Translations under genes and position numbers: made by a program
The notes under the pieces: model-generated
What the model was told of the DNA's origin: nothing
What the model saw: only the letters and a program-made list of their open reading frames with translations
Database searches by the model: none
Shown here: positions 1-10,781 of the stretch, in pieces
Layout: every line of letters begins with the position of its first letter
Position numbering within the stretch: the first letter of the stretch is position 1
Source of the DNA: Apostichopus japonicus
Lineage: Eukaryota; Echinodermata; Holothuroidea; Aspidochirotida; Stichopodidae
Length of the DNA stretch: 64,000 bases
Assembly: GCF_037975245.1 (NCBI RefSeq)
Contig: NC_092568.1
Coordinates: 26,966,501 to 27,030,500 of the forward strand
Reading direction: 5' to 3'

Positions 1-3000
1 GCCCGATCACCGTAAGTCATTTATTTGTAAAAACTGTTTGTATTAGTCAGTGGTGGGGTTATGGGTTGTTAGATGAAAAAGTGGGAGAAAGCTCATTGAT
101 CCCTTAACTGCAGGGTAGACTTGAAATGGAAGAACTTGGCATTCACTCTCCTTTGCAGTTATTTGCTGCTATTATTCCTGATTACTCTACAGATAGATGA
201 AGGCATGGTGTAGCAGTTAGCTGAGAGTTAGCCCCACAATCGTTAGGTTCCTGGTTCAAATCCCCACCTGCATGAACCAGATTCTCTTGACCTATTCCAG
301 GCGCGTAGCCAAGGGGGGGGAACGAAGGGGGCGACTGCCCCCCCCCTTGAGCATATTTTTTTGTATGTTTTTATGATATCGCTAGTAATTTCAAAATAGA
401 AAATGCTTAGATGCAACTTACAAGGCCTGGGAAGTGCCATTTCCAGCAATCTGGGAGGCATTTCCGGCCAAAATTTTCAAGATTGCTGCTTTGCAGTGTA
501 ATTGAGCATTGTCTTCTATGGATTGGGTATTTCTGGTTTGCATATTGGGAACAGCTGCAGGTGTTTTGGTTCTATTCCTTCGGTAGTTTAGACACAACTT
601 TGTTTGCCATAGCTGCACTGCAGTGATGTTATAATGAGCCTTACAGAATGTTTGAATTGTGCTAACTTTCGTTTTTATTCTGCGATCGTGTATATCATCT
701 CCGAGGGTGTGTCATAATACTATACACATGTATGTTACAATATAAGAATCCAAATTCAAACAAACGGCTGCTGTTTTTTATTTTGATATCAGTATTCTAT
801 CTTTTTTCTCTCTTTGAACAGTGAATTCATAACTTTAGATAAACCATTAAACAATGCCACAAAGTTACAACGAGGAGATGAGGTTGGTTTGCGGTGCCAT
901 GTCTCTGGGACCCCACCATTAGATTATCTATGGTACAAAAATAATGAAGTGATTGATGTTAGTCTTGACTCACACATGAGAATTAAACAGTTTGGCTGGG
1001 GGTCTCGACTCACAATCGATGGTGTAGACACCACTGACAACGGAAATTACATGTGCCATGCCAGAAATAATGCAGGGGAGGTGTTCACCACCGGAATAGT
1101 GACAGTTAGATTACCTGGTAATTAGTCGTTGTTACAGCTTTGCATCTTTTAAGTTAAGCAGAATTATTTTTCATTTTTAGACTTTTTCATAATTGTTGCA
1201 GCTCTGATGCTCACTTAGACTAAATTGTTTATGATAATGAACCATTGTTTGTTTAGGCATTGTTTGCATGTGATTTTGATAACCATAAGTGTCTGATTTG
1301 TATAGTTAAGTTGTCAATTAGTATCAGTTTCAAGGCGGCTAGTTTGCAATACTAATTTTTGCTAGAAATTACAACATTTAATAGCACTGTTAGACAAATC
1401 AAGCAGTTAACTGATATGCCAATATAAGAACAAATTAAGAATATGCCATTTATGTTTGTTTGTGAAACTGAATTATAATGCTAATGAGATATACAGGACA
1501 TTTTTAATTAGTTGTTAATGATCTAACTGTCTGATTTTCAAAGTGGGGTCGTGGAGGGTCTTGAACATAAATTACGGTACTTTAAAAGTTGCAAACTACA
1601 ACACCATTTTGCAACTAAGCACTCCTAATCCTATAACGATTCTGCCACTTACTGTAGGGTCACCAAGATGATGATGGTGAAAATGGGCCAGGGGTCACTA
1701 AGAGAAAATGTTTGGAAACCAAGAGTCTAAATTGTGAAAGTAAAATATATCCGTGCAGCTCAGGTATCCATTTGAAGAATTTACATAAGAATATGCCAAA
1801 AATGATAGTCAGTGGCAGCAGTACAAATTTTGTGTACCTAAACTGTAGCTGTGAATTAAAAGGCATTGAAGACTCGCCCCAAACCGCGTACCGCGCTTTG
1901 AAAAAATTAACTTTGCATTGCTTGCAAGTGAAGTTTTCTGCTTGTCGCTACAAAATGCAGACAGTAATGAAACGTGATACCTTGTTATCGCTGTATCGTT
2001 TGTACAGTGTCCTGTGGGTATTGACCGCAGCTGTATGTACTGACTGAACGATGGTGGTGTCTAACCCTTCTGTTACACCTCATTCGAAACTAGGTCAGAT
2101 TACCGGCATTAGACGTTTCTTTTTACGTGACTCTTCACACCCTTTAAGTATGCCTATATATAGCCTAATGTAATATGAAGTATGCCTCTAGAGCCTAATG
2201 TAATATGAAGTATGCCTGGCCTGTTGTAATATGAAGTGTCATTGTACCTTTGTAATGTACTAGTGACTATCGGTGAGAGTTTCTTTGTCCTCCAGAAACT
2301 ATACCACCATCGGTTCATGTTGATGCTGCAAATGTGAGTGTCCTCACTGTTGGTGACACTTATAGAGTAATATGTGAGGCATCAGGGGTACCAGAGCCAA
2401 CCGTTTTGTGGATCAAAGATGGTGCTGATGTCAATACCCTTGGAGGCAAAAGAATTTCCAACAGGGCGGGAAAGCTAAAGATCAAGGATGTTGTAACATC
2501 TGACTCTGGAGAATATGTTTGCCGTGCTGATGATGGTCAGGGAAACATTGTGGAGAAGGTGCTTGTGCTTCAGGTACAGGATGGTAAGTTACTGAATCTT
2601 GTGTAACTTCTGCTTCAGGCACAGGAAGGTATGTTTCTATAACCTTGTGTACCTTCTGCTGGAAGTGGAATTACCAAATACTTTTGGAATTACCAAATAC
2701 TTTAAAAAAGTATGCTAGTCACAGACACTAACATTACATTACCGAACTCCACTTTCCATCAGATTCTAGCTAAACCAAGTGTAATGTGCTGCATCAGTGT
2801 TAGGAAGTATTCATCCAACCTCAAATGTTGCACATTTGCTGAAAAAAATCAAACTTATAAAAATTCATAATAATGTAATTAGTTAACTTTTCTTGCAGTC
2901 GCTGACAGGTTTGTACCCGGCCGTGAGACTAGGGTTACGGCTCGATTAGGGAACGACGTAGAGATGGGCTGTGAGTCGGCAGATATAATCTCCATCAGCT

Positions 3001-6000
3001 GGCAACACAGCAGCGTAGAACTAGGCAGGCCTGAAGGACGTTTATCCCAATCAGAGGACAACGCTCTGAGGATAAGGTCTGTGCAACTGACTGACGCTGG
3101 AAGCTATGCATGTACGGGACGTATTGGAACCAGAGTGGTGCTTAAGAAGTATTACAAGCTAGTAGTGGAAGGTATGGAAGCATATTTTACTGATAAAATA
3201 TGTAGATAGTTTGGATGGGTTGCAGGAGTGTCGATTTTGTTGTATTTAAAACTGTTTAATGTGTGGACATGTAACATACTCATCTGCATCGCCCAATCTT
3301 CGTAAATTTACCCTCCACGGTTAATATGAACTACATTCAAGGCATTGAAGACTACCCCCAAAGCGTGTGCCGCGCTCTGGAAAAGTTAACTTTCCAGTGC
3401 TTGCAAATGACGTTTTCTTCTTGTTGCTACAAAATGCAGACAGTAATGAAATGTGATACCTTGTTATCTTTATCTAGACCTGAGATGTCCATGCTGCTAT
3501 GTACACTGTGTTGTGGGTATTGACCGTAGCTGTATGTATTAACTGTACACGGTAGCAAGCTGTGTGTGTATTATCTGGGATCGATGGTGGTGACTTACAC
3601 TTCTGTTACACCTTGTTTGAAACTTGGTCAGATTACCGGCATGAGACGTTTCTTTGTGCGGGAGTCTTCACACCCTTTAAGATGGTTCCTGCAGGTCTCT
3701 GGAAATCTTTTTTCATTTCTGTATTTTCCAGCTGATGCTGAAATTGTGCTGCCTCCCGAAGACAAGCAAGCTGCAGAGGGGGACTTGGTTGAGTTCTTTT
3801 GTGACAGCATCGGGTCACCAGCCCCTGTCACAGAGTGGTACCTGAATGACATCTTGGTGGTCGAGTCATCTAGAGTCAGTATCGGCCCCCTTGGAAGTCT
3901 AACAATCAATGGTAAGTTCACATAGAATTGGATCTACCCGCTCACTGACCCACACACTGGGTCACCATCTGCTGTAACTAAGTGATACCAGGATTGGCAT
4001 CTTGATTAATTAGTAGAGCCATGCAATCTGACTTGGAATCTGGAAAGCATAGCCACATTGATATGAATTTCTGTAAAAGAAAGCAAAATATCTACATATA
4101 AAAATCAATGATTACTTGTATTTGTTTTACAATTTCAACACAGGAATAAAAACTACTGATTCAGGAGACTACACTTGTATCGTATCTAACAGGATCAGCT
4201 CTCAGAGAGCTACAGCTGCCCTCACTGTTATAGGTAGGTCTATTCCACCTTCACTTCAGATCACTTTACACTTCATCAACTTATCATAATATATAATTGC
4301 ACTCACAGTAGTCTTTAGATCATTTCTTCTTTAAATATATAGATATATATATATATAAAACAAAGATTCAGTTGTTCACTTCAAGAGTGCTGCTGCAGTC
4401 ATGATGATCGCTGTACAAGCGTGAATCTGGATTAACAACACGCTGCAAGTTACCATATAGGTATACTATATATATAGGTATACTAATATATATATATATA
4501 GATGTAGTTACAATTATACTTCAAGTAAGTACTGGCTTTTTCCTAAATGAAAATGTCCTCAAGAATTTAACTTAATTAGTGGTATAGCTTGTAATCATAA
4601 TTGTTTAAAGGAGATGTTTAAAATATATCATTGCCCCTGTAAAGTTTGCAAAACATTGCTTGGAGTAAACAATTTTTGCAGTTGATCAAATGGAAGAAAT
4701 CTTTCAGGATTTTATTTGCATCAGGATGAATGTAAGTTGGTGAGTTAATCATAACAATTCCATTGGATGCTAAAAATGTGTACTATCAGTCATGATTAAT
4801 TGGTATATAAAAGTTAATAAACTTACTTGAAAATAGCAAATCAGAAATTGTGAAATATTTGAACTTAAAACCGTTTGTATTAAATAGAGCATTACTTTTC
4901 ATGTAGGCTAACAAATTGCATTGGTATGTGATTTCAAGTAACAAAAATATCAGAAATTTAACATAACCTATGCAAAAAGCTGCTGCAAGAATAGGCAACA
5001 GTTAGTATACCATGGACATTCAAACTGTATTGTATATATTCCATTAGGTGTATACAAGATATAATGGTCAATTTAGCTTGAATATTGTAATAAACTTCCA
5101 AGCAGAGGATATTGCACCAGGAATCTTGTGCTGTTGTTCTCCAAGCCGGAATAAAGCGCGTAGCCAGGAATTTGCCAAGGGAGGGGCGAAACTGTAGATT
5201 CAGCATTACACACTATCTAAGCGTAGCGCCACCATGGTTGGCGCGAAGCGCACAAGAAAATTTTGGCTGAAAATGCCTCCCAGATCGCTGAAAATGGCAC
5301 TTCCCAGGCCTTGTAAGTTGCATCCTATCATTTTCTCTTTTGAAAATACTAGCGATATCATAAAAACATTAAAAAAAAATTTAAAAAATATACTCAAGAG
5401 GGGGGCAGCTGCCCCCTTCGCTCCCCCCTTGGCTACGCGCCTGGCCGGAATTACCACAATAGTCTGCTAGATCTTCTCAATGCAATTTGGTTTCTCAATA
5501 ATGATCTCTGCTTGAGTGTTTGAAAGAAAAAAGAAAAGAAAAAAAAAGTGAATTTGTCCCAACTTCATTTTGAGTTCTGCTGTTCATTTCTATTTTGCCA
5601 AGCTTTATTATTTCTTGATGGTCATAAACTTAATTTCCTATTAGTAATGGGAGTCCTTAGTGAGTATCTTAACCTTTGTCATTATAGTCTTCTCTGGTTG
5701 GGCTCTGTCATAGATGGAACCATTGTGTTAATGTCAGAAATTCTCTTGCAGAATTAGAGGACTTACTTCGCAATGAAGATGACCTAACGTGGTTGAGTCT
5801 ATGATAGCTGATTTAGGTAACAGATGGTCCATCCTTGATACCATCAACCACTCATTTCACATCGTCAAAGTATAGTTATTGTAATATTCAGACTGCATGT
5901 TCAATGTTGTGTCAAATAGCAAACAGCTCTGCATCACGTTTGGAGACTGACATTTACATGTTCACCAAGATGTTGGAAACTATTAAGACCGTTACACATA

Positions 6001-8470
6001 AAGTATGCATGCCTTCTTATAGTTCTTCCTCAATTCACGCGAACTATCGCAACAATCCTCATGTTTACTGCAACCGCTCCAATCAGAACAACGTTCAAAG
6101 TTTCAGCGGGTTGCCAGCTCTATCCGTTCACATCGTTCAGGAAAGAAGAAAATAAATAATAATCTCTGACTTAATCTGCAATTACAATCATGAAAGCAAA
6201 TATTGAGGAAAGAATGATAAAAACTTTTCTGGATTGTATGATATGTATAAGTAAATCTACAATACGCAACAGCTAGTTAAAAAGCAAACAATTTGAAATA
6301 TGCTTCAACTGTACCCTAGATATTTATTAGCCTAATCAGATCCTCTGAAGTTCCCTAAGCAGAAATGTTTGTACATTGAATCAGTAAATCAATTCTCTAT
6401 TTTTGCAGAATTAGTAATTGCTTGTATGATTTGACAGTGTTATCCATTTGAGTTTAAACTGAAAGTTACCGTCTCCCAACGTTTATATAGATTCACTTAA
6501 TGAAAATCGTGATGCTAAAATCCCCCAGCCAAACCCCCCATGTGTCTTTATTGCATGGTTAAAACATTTCACATGGTTTGTAAATACATGTCATAATTTT
6601 ACAGTCAGACATTATTCTTGTTCATAGATAATCACTACCATATTTATGATATCAGGGCAGTCTTTCTATCTACATGTGTCTGATTGTCTAGTTAAGAATA
6701 CTTTGTATCACTAGTTCGTCTCAGCTGTGATTGTGATCATTATTAACTACTATTCATGAAATCTATTGTCATAACTTTTTCTCTAGTAACATCATGCACA
6801 AAGTTTTTTTTTTTTTTTGGAAGTAATACTAAGTCACAGAATTCATGCATTATTAGATTTGAGGGTAATACTCTGAAAATTGGAATCCATATAGTTGCAA
6901 TTGTGTAAAAAATTTATACTTTTGCCTTAGTTATTTCCTTAGTTATAAATGTTATTATTACCAATGGTAGACTTTTACCATGTAAAGCAAACTATATTAT
7001 AATTAGTTTGAATGGAAAAATAGAATTTAGAGCCTTTACAATTTCTCCTACAGTCAGTTAAGTAAACTTATTTGGATGCAGGTAAAGTATTTTGAGAATG
7101 GTTTGTTGTGTCTTAGATAAAACCACCAGTGACCTGCCCCCATCCCTTAACCTACCATCATTTCATTCTTTACATGATCCTATACCCTCTAATAATTCCC
7201 ATAATTTCCACAAGGTGTGATGTTTACCAAGTGGACACCCATTTACTTTGTAAGCATCAAGGGATATCCTTCTTTAATACATTAATGTGTCCCTATTGAC
7301 ACAGTGTTTGCAGAGGCTAATGAGTCAAAGTTGCAGTTTTACTCTAACATAATCAGAAGTATAGTTGCTTCATTGATGCATTGTAGGTTTCTTTCTGCTG
7401 TTAAAATTGATAGAATTGGAAACTTTTTTTTTTTTATACAATTGAAGGGCAGCAGTTAATACTGTAATGTGTCACTATGTTTTGTTCACCCTCTTTAATA
7501 ATTGTTCATAAATAAGGATTGCATTGATGTAGTCTAATTGTGCAGTTAAGAATTCTAACCTGTCTGATGTATATACATGTGAAATTGATAAAATAGTAAC
7601 TTTTGATTTGCATGCTAGCTATAGTTTTCATGTTAATGCATAAGATATTATAATTGGAAGGTTGATTTTTCAAATAGCAGATAAGTTAGATAACTAAAAT
7701 TATATGATTGTAGGTAGCTGCCCACTGGTAATACATAATTTATTTTCAACATTGTCACACACACACACACTTTGATGCAGTAGTATGTATGGTAGGTTAG
7801 AGGGAGGGTTAAGTGGAAGAGACATTAGGCCTGGCAATATCTATACTGTAATGTCCTCTGATCAAGCTTAAGTACCACCAACACCCATCTCAGTGTACAT
7901 ACTAATTCTTACAGTCATGTTGGCTCATACTAATGTAGATGCAAATCTTGTCTCACACATCTTTCCCTTTAAAGTTTTTACTTTGTATTCCATAAAGTGT
8001 AGTCAGTCACTGTATGATCACATTGATTTCATGTGTTAATTTAATAGCAAATATTTTGTCCCAAGAGGTCTGTAAATCAAGGGTGTTTGCAGGAGTGTCA
8101 TTTGTGCATGTTTCTCTCACCAAAACAGGCTTCAGGCCTTGGTAATTTAGAGAGCACAAATGCACATCTTAACCACACATAAAGTGAACTTGGTTCTTTT
8201 ACTTTATAACTATTGTAGTTTAAAGTCTCTCAGTTGTGTCTTGTAGCAATAGATTGTGAAAAAATACTACTTAAGATCTTGTACAAAATCTACAGCAATA
8301 GAAATTTAATATTTATTTATTGGTTCGATTCTCTTCCAGGAAATTCAGAAACGGATCCAAACTGTGTGGATTCACCTACCATCGCCTGTCAGCTTATCGT
8401 GCTGGGTGCGTTGTGCGACACTCCATATGGTGAATACTGTTGTAGATCTTGTAGAGATAACGGGTATTGA
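1..8470 (+). CDS. Papilin/ADAMTSL-like secreted Ig-domain protein, C-terminal part (5' end outside window)
   Basis: Exons read from AG/GT junctions: 1-11 (partial), 822-1117, 2296-2583, 2899-3171, 3732-3911, 4144-4233, 8340-8470 (stop TGA 8468-8470). From exon 822-1117 onward every internal junction follows one base of a codon, and the frame stays open. Four I-set Ig domains are visible: one each in 822-1117, 2296-2583 and 2899-3171, and one split over 3732-3911 and 4144-4233. Each has the early Cys, the Trp (LWYK, LWIK, ISWQ, TEWY) and the late D-x-G-x-Y-x-C motif. The last exon encodes a PLAC domain with six Cys in the pattern C-x7-C-x8-C-x7-CC-x2-C, then a stop. Ig repeats followed directly by PLAC are typical of papilin, an extracellular-matrix protein; ADAMTS-like proteins are the alternative. 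Thrombospondin and Kunitz repeats, if present, lie upstream. The 4.1-kb last intron holds a MITE. Architecture is seen; the family name is inference. Confidence 0.82.
203..292 (+). repeat. tRNA-derived SINE-like head
   Basis: The piece has a tRNA-like layout: an A-box-like stretch (GTAGCAGTTAGC) and, about 40 bases later, a B-box-like GGTTCAAATCC. It does not fold into a clean functional tRNA and is abutted by the MITE fragment at 297. It is best read as a degraded tRNA-derived SINE in the intron that starts at position 12. Confidence 0.45.
297..481 (-). mobile_element. Truncated hAT-like MITE (copy 1 of the GCGCGTAGCC family)
   Basis: Starting with CCAGGCGCGTAGCCAAGG, this stretch matches the reverse complement of the right part of the complete element at 5154-5444, including the C/G-rich stem, the GATATCGCTAGTA segment and the AAGTGCCATTTCCAG segment. 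Similarity stops near 481, so the other terminus is missing. Confidence 0.7.
1862..2148 (+). repeat. Dispersed repeat family A, copy 1
   Basis: This is one of three copies in the window (others 3341-3681 and 40821-41180), all in the same orientation. It runs from GCATTGAAGACTCGCCCC to CTTCACACCCTTTAAG. The ends are imperfect inverted repeats (TTGAAGACTCGCC against GTGAAGACTCCCGC in copy 2), suggesting a short non-autonomous DNA element. No coding potential is seen. It lies in the intron between the first two complete Ig exons. Confidence 0.75.
2150..2240 (+). repeat. Short tandem repeat, about 30-37-bp unit
   Basis: Three degenerate units share CCTAATGTAATATGAAGTATG and directly follow family A copy 1. 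Confidence 0.6.
3341..3681 (+). repeat. Dispersed repeat family A, copy 2
   Basis: The left end is GGCATTGAAGACTACCCCC and the right end GGAGTCTTCACACCCTTTAA. It is longer than copy 1 because it keeps an internal piece around TATCTAGACCTGAGATGTCC that copy 3 also has. It ends about 50 bases before the acceptor of exon 3732-3911. Confidence 0.75.
4320..4505 (+). repeat. AT-rich simple repeats (TA)n
   Basis: Several TATATATA runs (4340-4358 and 4466-4500) surround unique sequence. Low complexity; no feature assigned. Confidence 0.6.
5154..5444 (+). mobile_element. Complete hAT-like MITE with 8-bp target duplication
   Basis: The right end reads GGCTACGCGCCTGG and the left end AAGCGCGTAGCC, so the termini are inverted repeats around GCGCGTAGCC. 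Flanks are CCGGAATA (5146-5153) and CCGGAATT (5445-5452): an 8-bp target duplication with one mismatch, as expected for hAT. It is 291 bp with no transposase, in the last intron of the Ig/PLAC gene. A truncated sister copy lies at 297-481. Confidence 0.75.
7757..7771 (+). repeat. (CA)n microsatellite
   Basis: CACACACACACAC run in the last intron of the Ig/PLAC gene. The rest of that intron, outside 5154-5444, shows nothing I can name. Confidence 0.7.
8340..8470 (+). CDS. Terminal exon encoding the PLAC domain
   Basis: Acceptor TCTTCCAG lies at 8332-8339 and the stop TGA at 8468-8470. The six-cysteine PLAC (protease and lacunin) signature fills the exon. It joins the preceding exon (ending 4233) in phase. 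This exon is what separates the gene from Ig receptors such as ROR kinases. Confidence 0.85.
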
Positions 8471-8591
8471 TGACGGCTGAACGATTAATGAATGTTATAA
8501 TGATTATATCTGTACCTCTCTCAGTTATAAAGGATATTGATGATGTTATAATGATCATATCTGTACCTCCACTGTCATCTTTATCTTTAAT

Positions 8592-8597
8592 AATAAA
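8592..8597 (+). promoter_or_regulatory. Candidate poly(A) signal AATAAA of the Ig/PLAC gene
   Basis: AATAAA lies about 120 bases after the stop codon. It is the first canonical hexamer downstream, so it is plausible but unproven. Confidence 0.45.
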
Positions 8598-8602
8598 GAT
8601 GC

Positions 8603-10043
8603 TTCTGATGAACAACTGAGATCTCAGGCTGACGATTATTCGAATCTCTCTGGGAGAAACACGCGTTACATGTAGTGTTTTAAGATCAAACCAGCCAACT
8701 CCAAGTATGTCTTTTATTACAGTGGTATTTCAACATGTTTATTTCAATGTTAATAACAGTTATATAAGCTCAGTATATGTTATGTGGTATGTAGACCATG
8801 TTGCTTGTTGTGGTTTGAGGTTAACTATAAAACAAACAGATAAATTGATATTACTTCATGTTACCTAATATAGGTAATTTGATTATTGAGGATACATCCC
8901 TCTGTGTCCTTTCTCAAATATGCCTTTAGTCTTCTAAAGTTATCCTTCAGAATTCATAAGTTACTCTGTTGCCTAGCAAACGTTATATTAATGACATAGC
9001 AGTTTTCAGTTAGGCTTACTATGTATATACAGGGAGAGTGACCCTTCGGTTCCATTTACAGGGTTATGGATAGATGCCTATTTTTTCCCCTTTTCTACTT
9101 CTTTTTTTTCATGTTATATGCAAACCTGTTTGCATTTCTTTGAAATTTTGAAATGACAAGATCATATTGAATCAATGGCAAGGTATGCACATGTATTGAA
9201 TGATCATGGGTAGTATGTTACTGTCTACCAACCATGAGAAGAATATCGCAAAACCAAATTTACTGGTTATAGTTAACTTTCTGCCCTAAAAAAGAAACAT
9301 TATACAGCTGGTTGAAGGTAATGTTCATAATTATTCCTCTTCAAAATGCAGACCATAACTGTGCTGGTAATCAATGCTATCATGCAATGACATTGAGTAT
9401 CTAGAGCATTCCTATACTTAGGTTTAACCTCTAATCAAGGTTTTAAGGGTAATTGACAGGCCAACTGAACAACACTAGCAATTCACAGTTTGTAACCCTT
9501 AATTGTCACAGTACTATGTTTTAAATTATGAGAAAGCATCACACAAGTTGATATGTTTTAATTATTAGGTGCTCGATGTAATTCTTTTTAGACATATTGT
9601 GCAGTTTCATTTGCTGGCCGCACAAATAACCAGTCAAGTTTTATAAAAGCCTCGTCCTGCTTGCTTTTGGTGGGGCAGGGTTTTTGTGTTATTTTTTCTT
9701 GAGGGATTGGGGAGGGGGGTCCACAGTTTACCTCTTTTATGGCCAATCTGCATACATGACACAGACTGCACACACAATAATACAAAGTTCTCTACTGTGT
9801 GGTCATTATTTAGAAGTACATTATGCTGCATTAATTATCCTTGTTTCCCTTTTTTTTAAACTTTTTACCTTCTTTCATTTTAGGATTGATTATCCATGTA
9901 TGTACCTCATTGTATCCTCTGATAGACTATAGTATCTAGTTTTATTTCATTTACGTTGTTTTCAAGCTAAATTCATGAAGTCTGATCGACAAGGACTTTT
10001 AAGTAGTACATATATCTGAAAAGATTTGCCAATTTACATAGTA
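8603..10043. other. Intergenic stretch, no gene seen
   Basis: Unique AT-rich DNA with short homopolymers. Open frames are short and lack splice or domain support. Confidence 0.6.
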
Positions 10044-10051
10044 CTCATGTC

Positions 10052-10773
10052 CAGTGGCGTCGCCAAGGGGGGGGCCAGGAGGGGCACGTGCCCCCCTGGA
10101 AAACCTAGTGCCCCCCGAGTGCCCCCCCATCTGAGATTTGGGTTGGTAAAAAAATATATATTTTGTTATATTCAACTCCCATCATCTGAGTTGGTTTTTC
10201 ATAAGGACAAAGAAGCACAGTAATTCGTATTTTCTTCAAATGAGCTGCGAAAAAATGAAAAAGTTTATCCTTGACCGTCGGGTATCGAAGTCGTAACCCG
10301 CGCCATCACAACAGGTGTCGATATTTACATTGAATGTGTCAGTGCTCACGCCATACCAGCCAATAACGATGCTGGAACCTGCTACATCTTAATAGATAAT
10401 GGGAGAAAACGAGAAGGACAAGAAAGGAGTCTGGGGTCATGCACACATTAATTCAACAAATGTAGGTTCTATTGATAGGGTTAGGCATAATATCGACAGC
10501 ATGTGGTTCATATCCTCTGCAAAATTCTGTGCGTTGTTAAAATCATTACCTCAAAAATAGCAATTTCTGGAGATATCTTCAGATCGAATTTAGCATCAAA
10601 TGTGGCACCATTTTGCATCGAGCCCATCCTCCGTATGCGAAAATTTTCCAAAGGGGAGGGGGCACCCACTCCCCTTAGACCCCTCCCCCAGGACGGCGAT
10701 CCGTATCCACCTAAGTGCCCCCCATCAAATGCTAGTGCCCCCCCCCAGACTGAAGAATCTGGTGACACCACTG
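10052..10773 (+). mobile_element. hAT MITE, 722 bp, perfect 8-bp target duplication
   Basis: The left terminus is CAGTGGCGTCGCCA. The right terminus is TGGTGACACCACTG, whose reverse complement matches the left at 12 of 14 positions. Both sides are flanked by CTCATGTC (10044-10051 and 10774-10781), a perfect 8-bp duplication. Subterminal C/G-rich tracts are mirrored (GGAGGGGCACGTGCCCC on the left, GTGCCCCCC runs on the right). No transposase frame is present. The CAGTGGCG terminus and 8-bp duplication place it in hAT. Confidence 0.88.
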
Positions 10774-10781
10774 CTCATGTC

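Noticed and set aside
203-292. Functional tRNA gene
   Set aside because: A- and B-box-like motifs are present, but the acceptor stem does not pair and no clean cloverleaf forms.
1712-2047. 111-codon frame in an intron of the Ig/PLAC gene
   Set aside because: Overlaps dispersed repeat family A, and the same sequence recurs elsewhere with broken frames.
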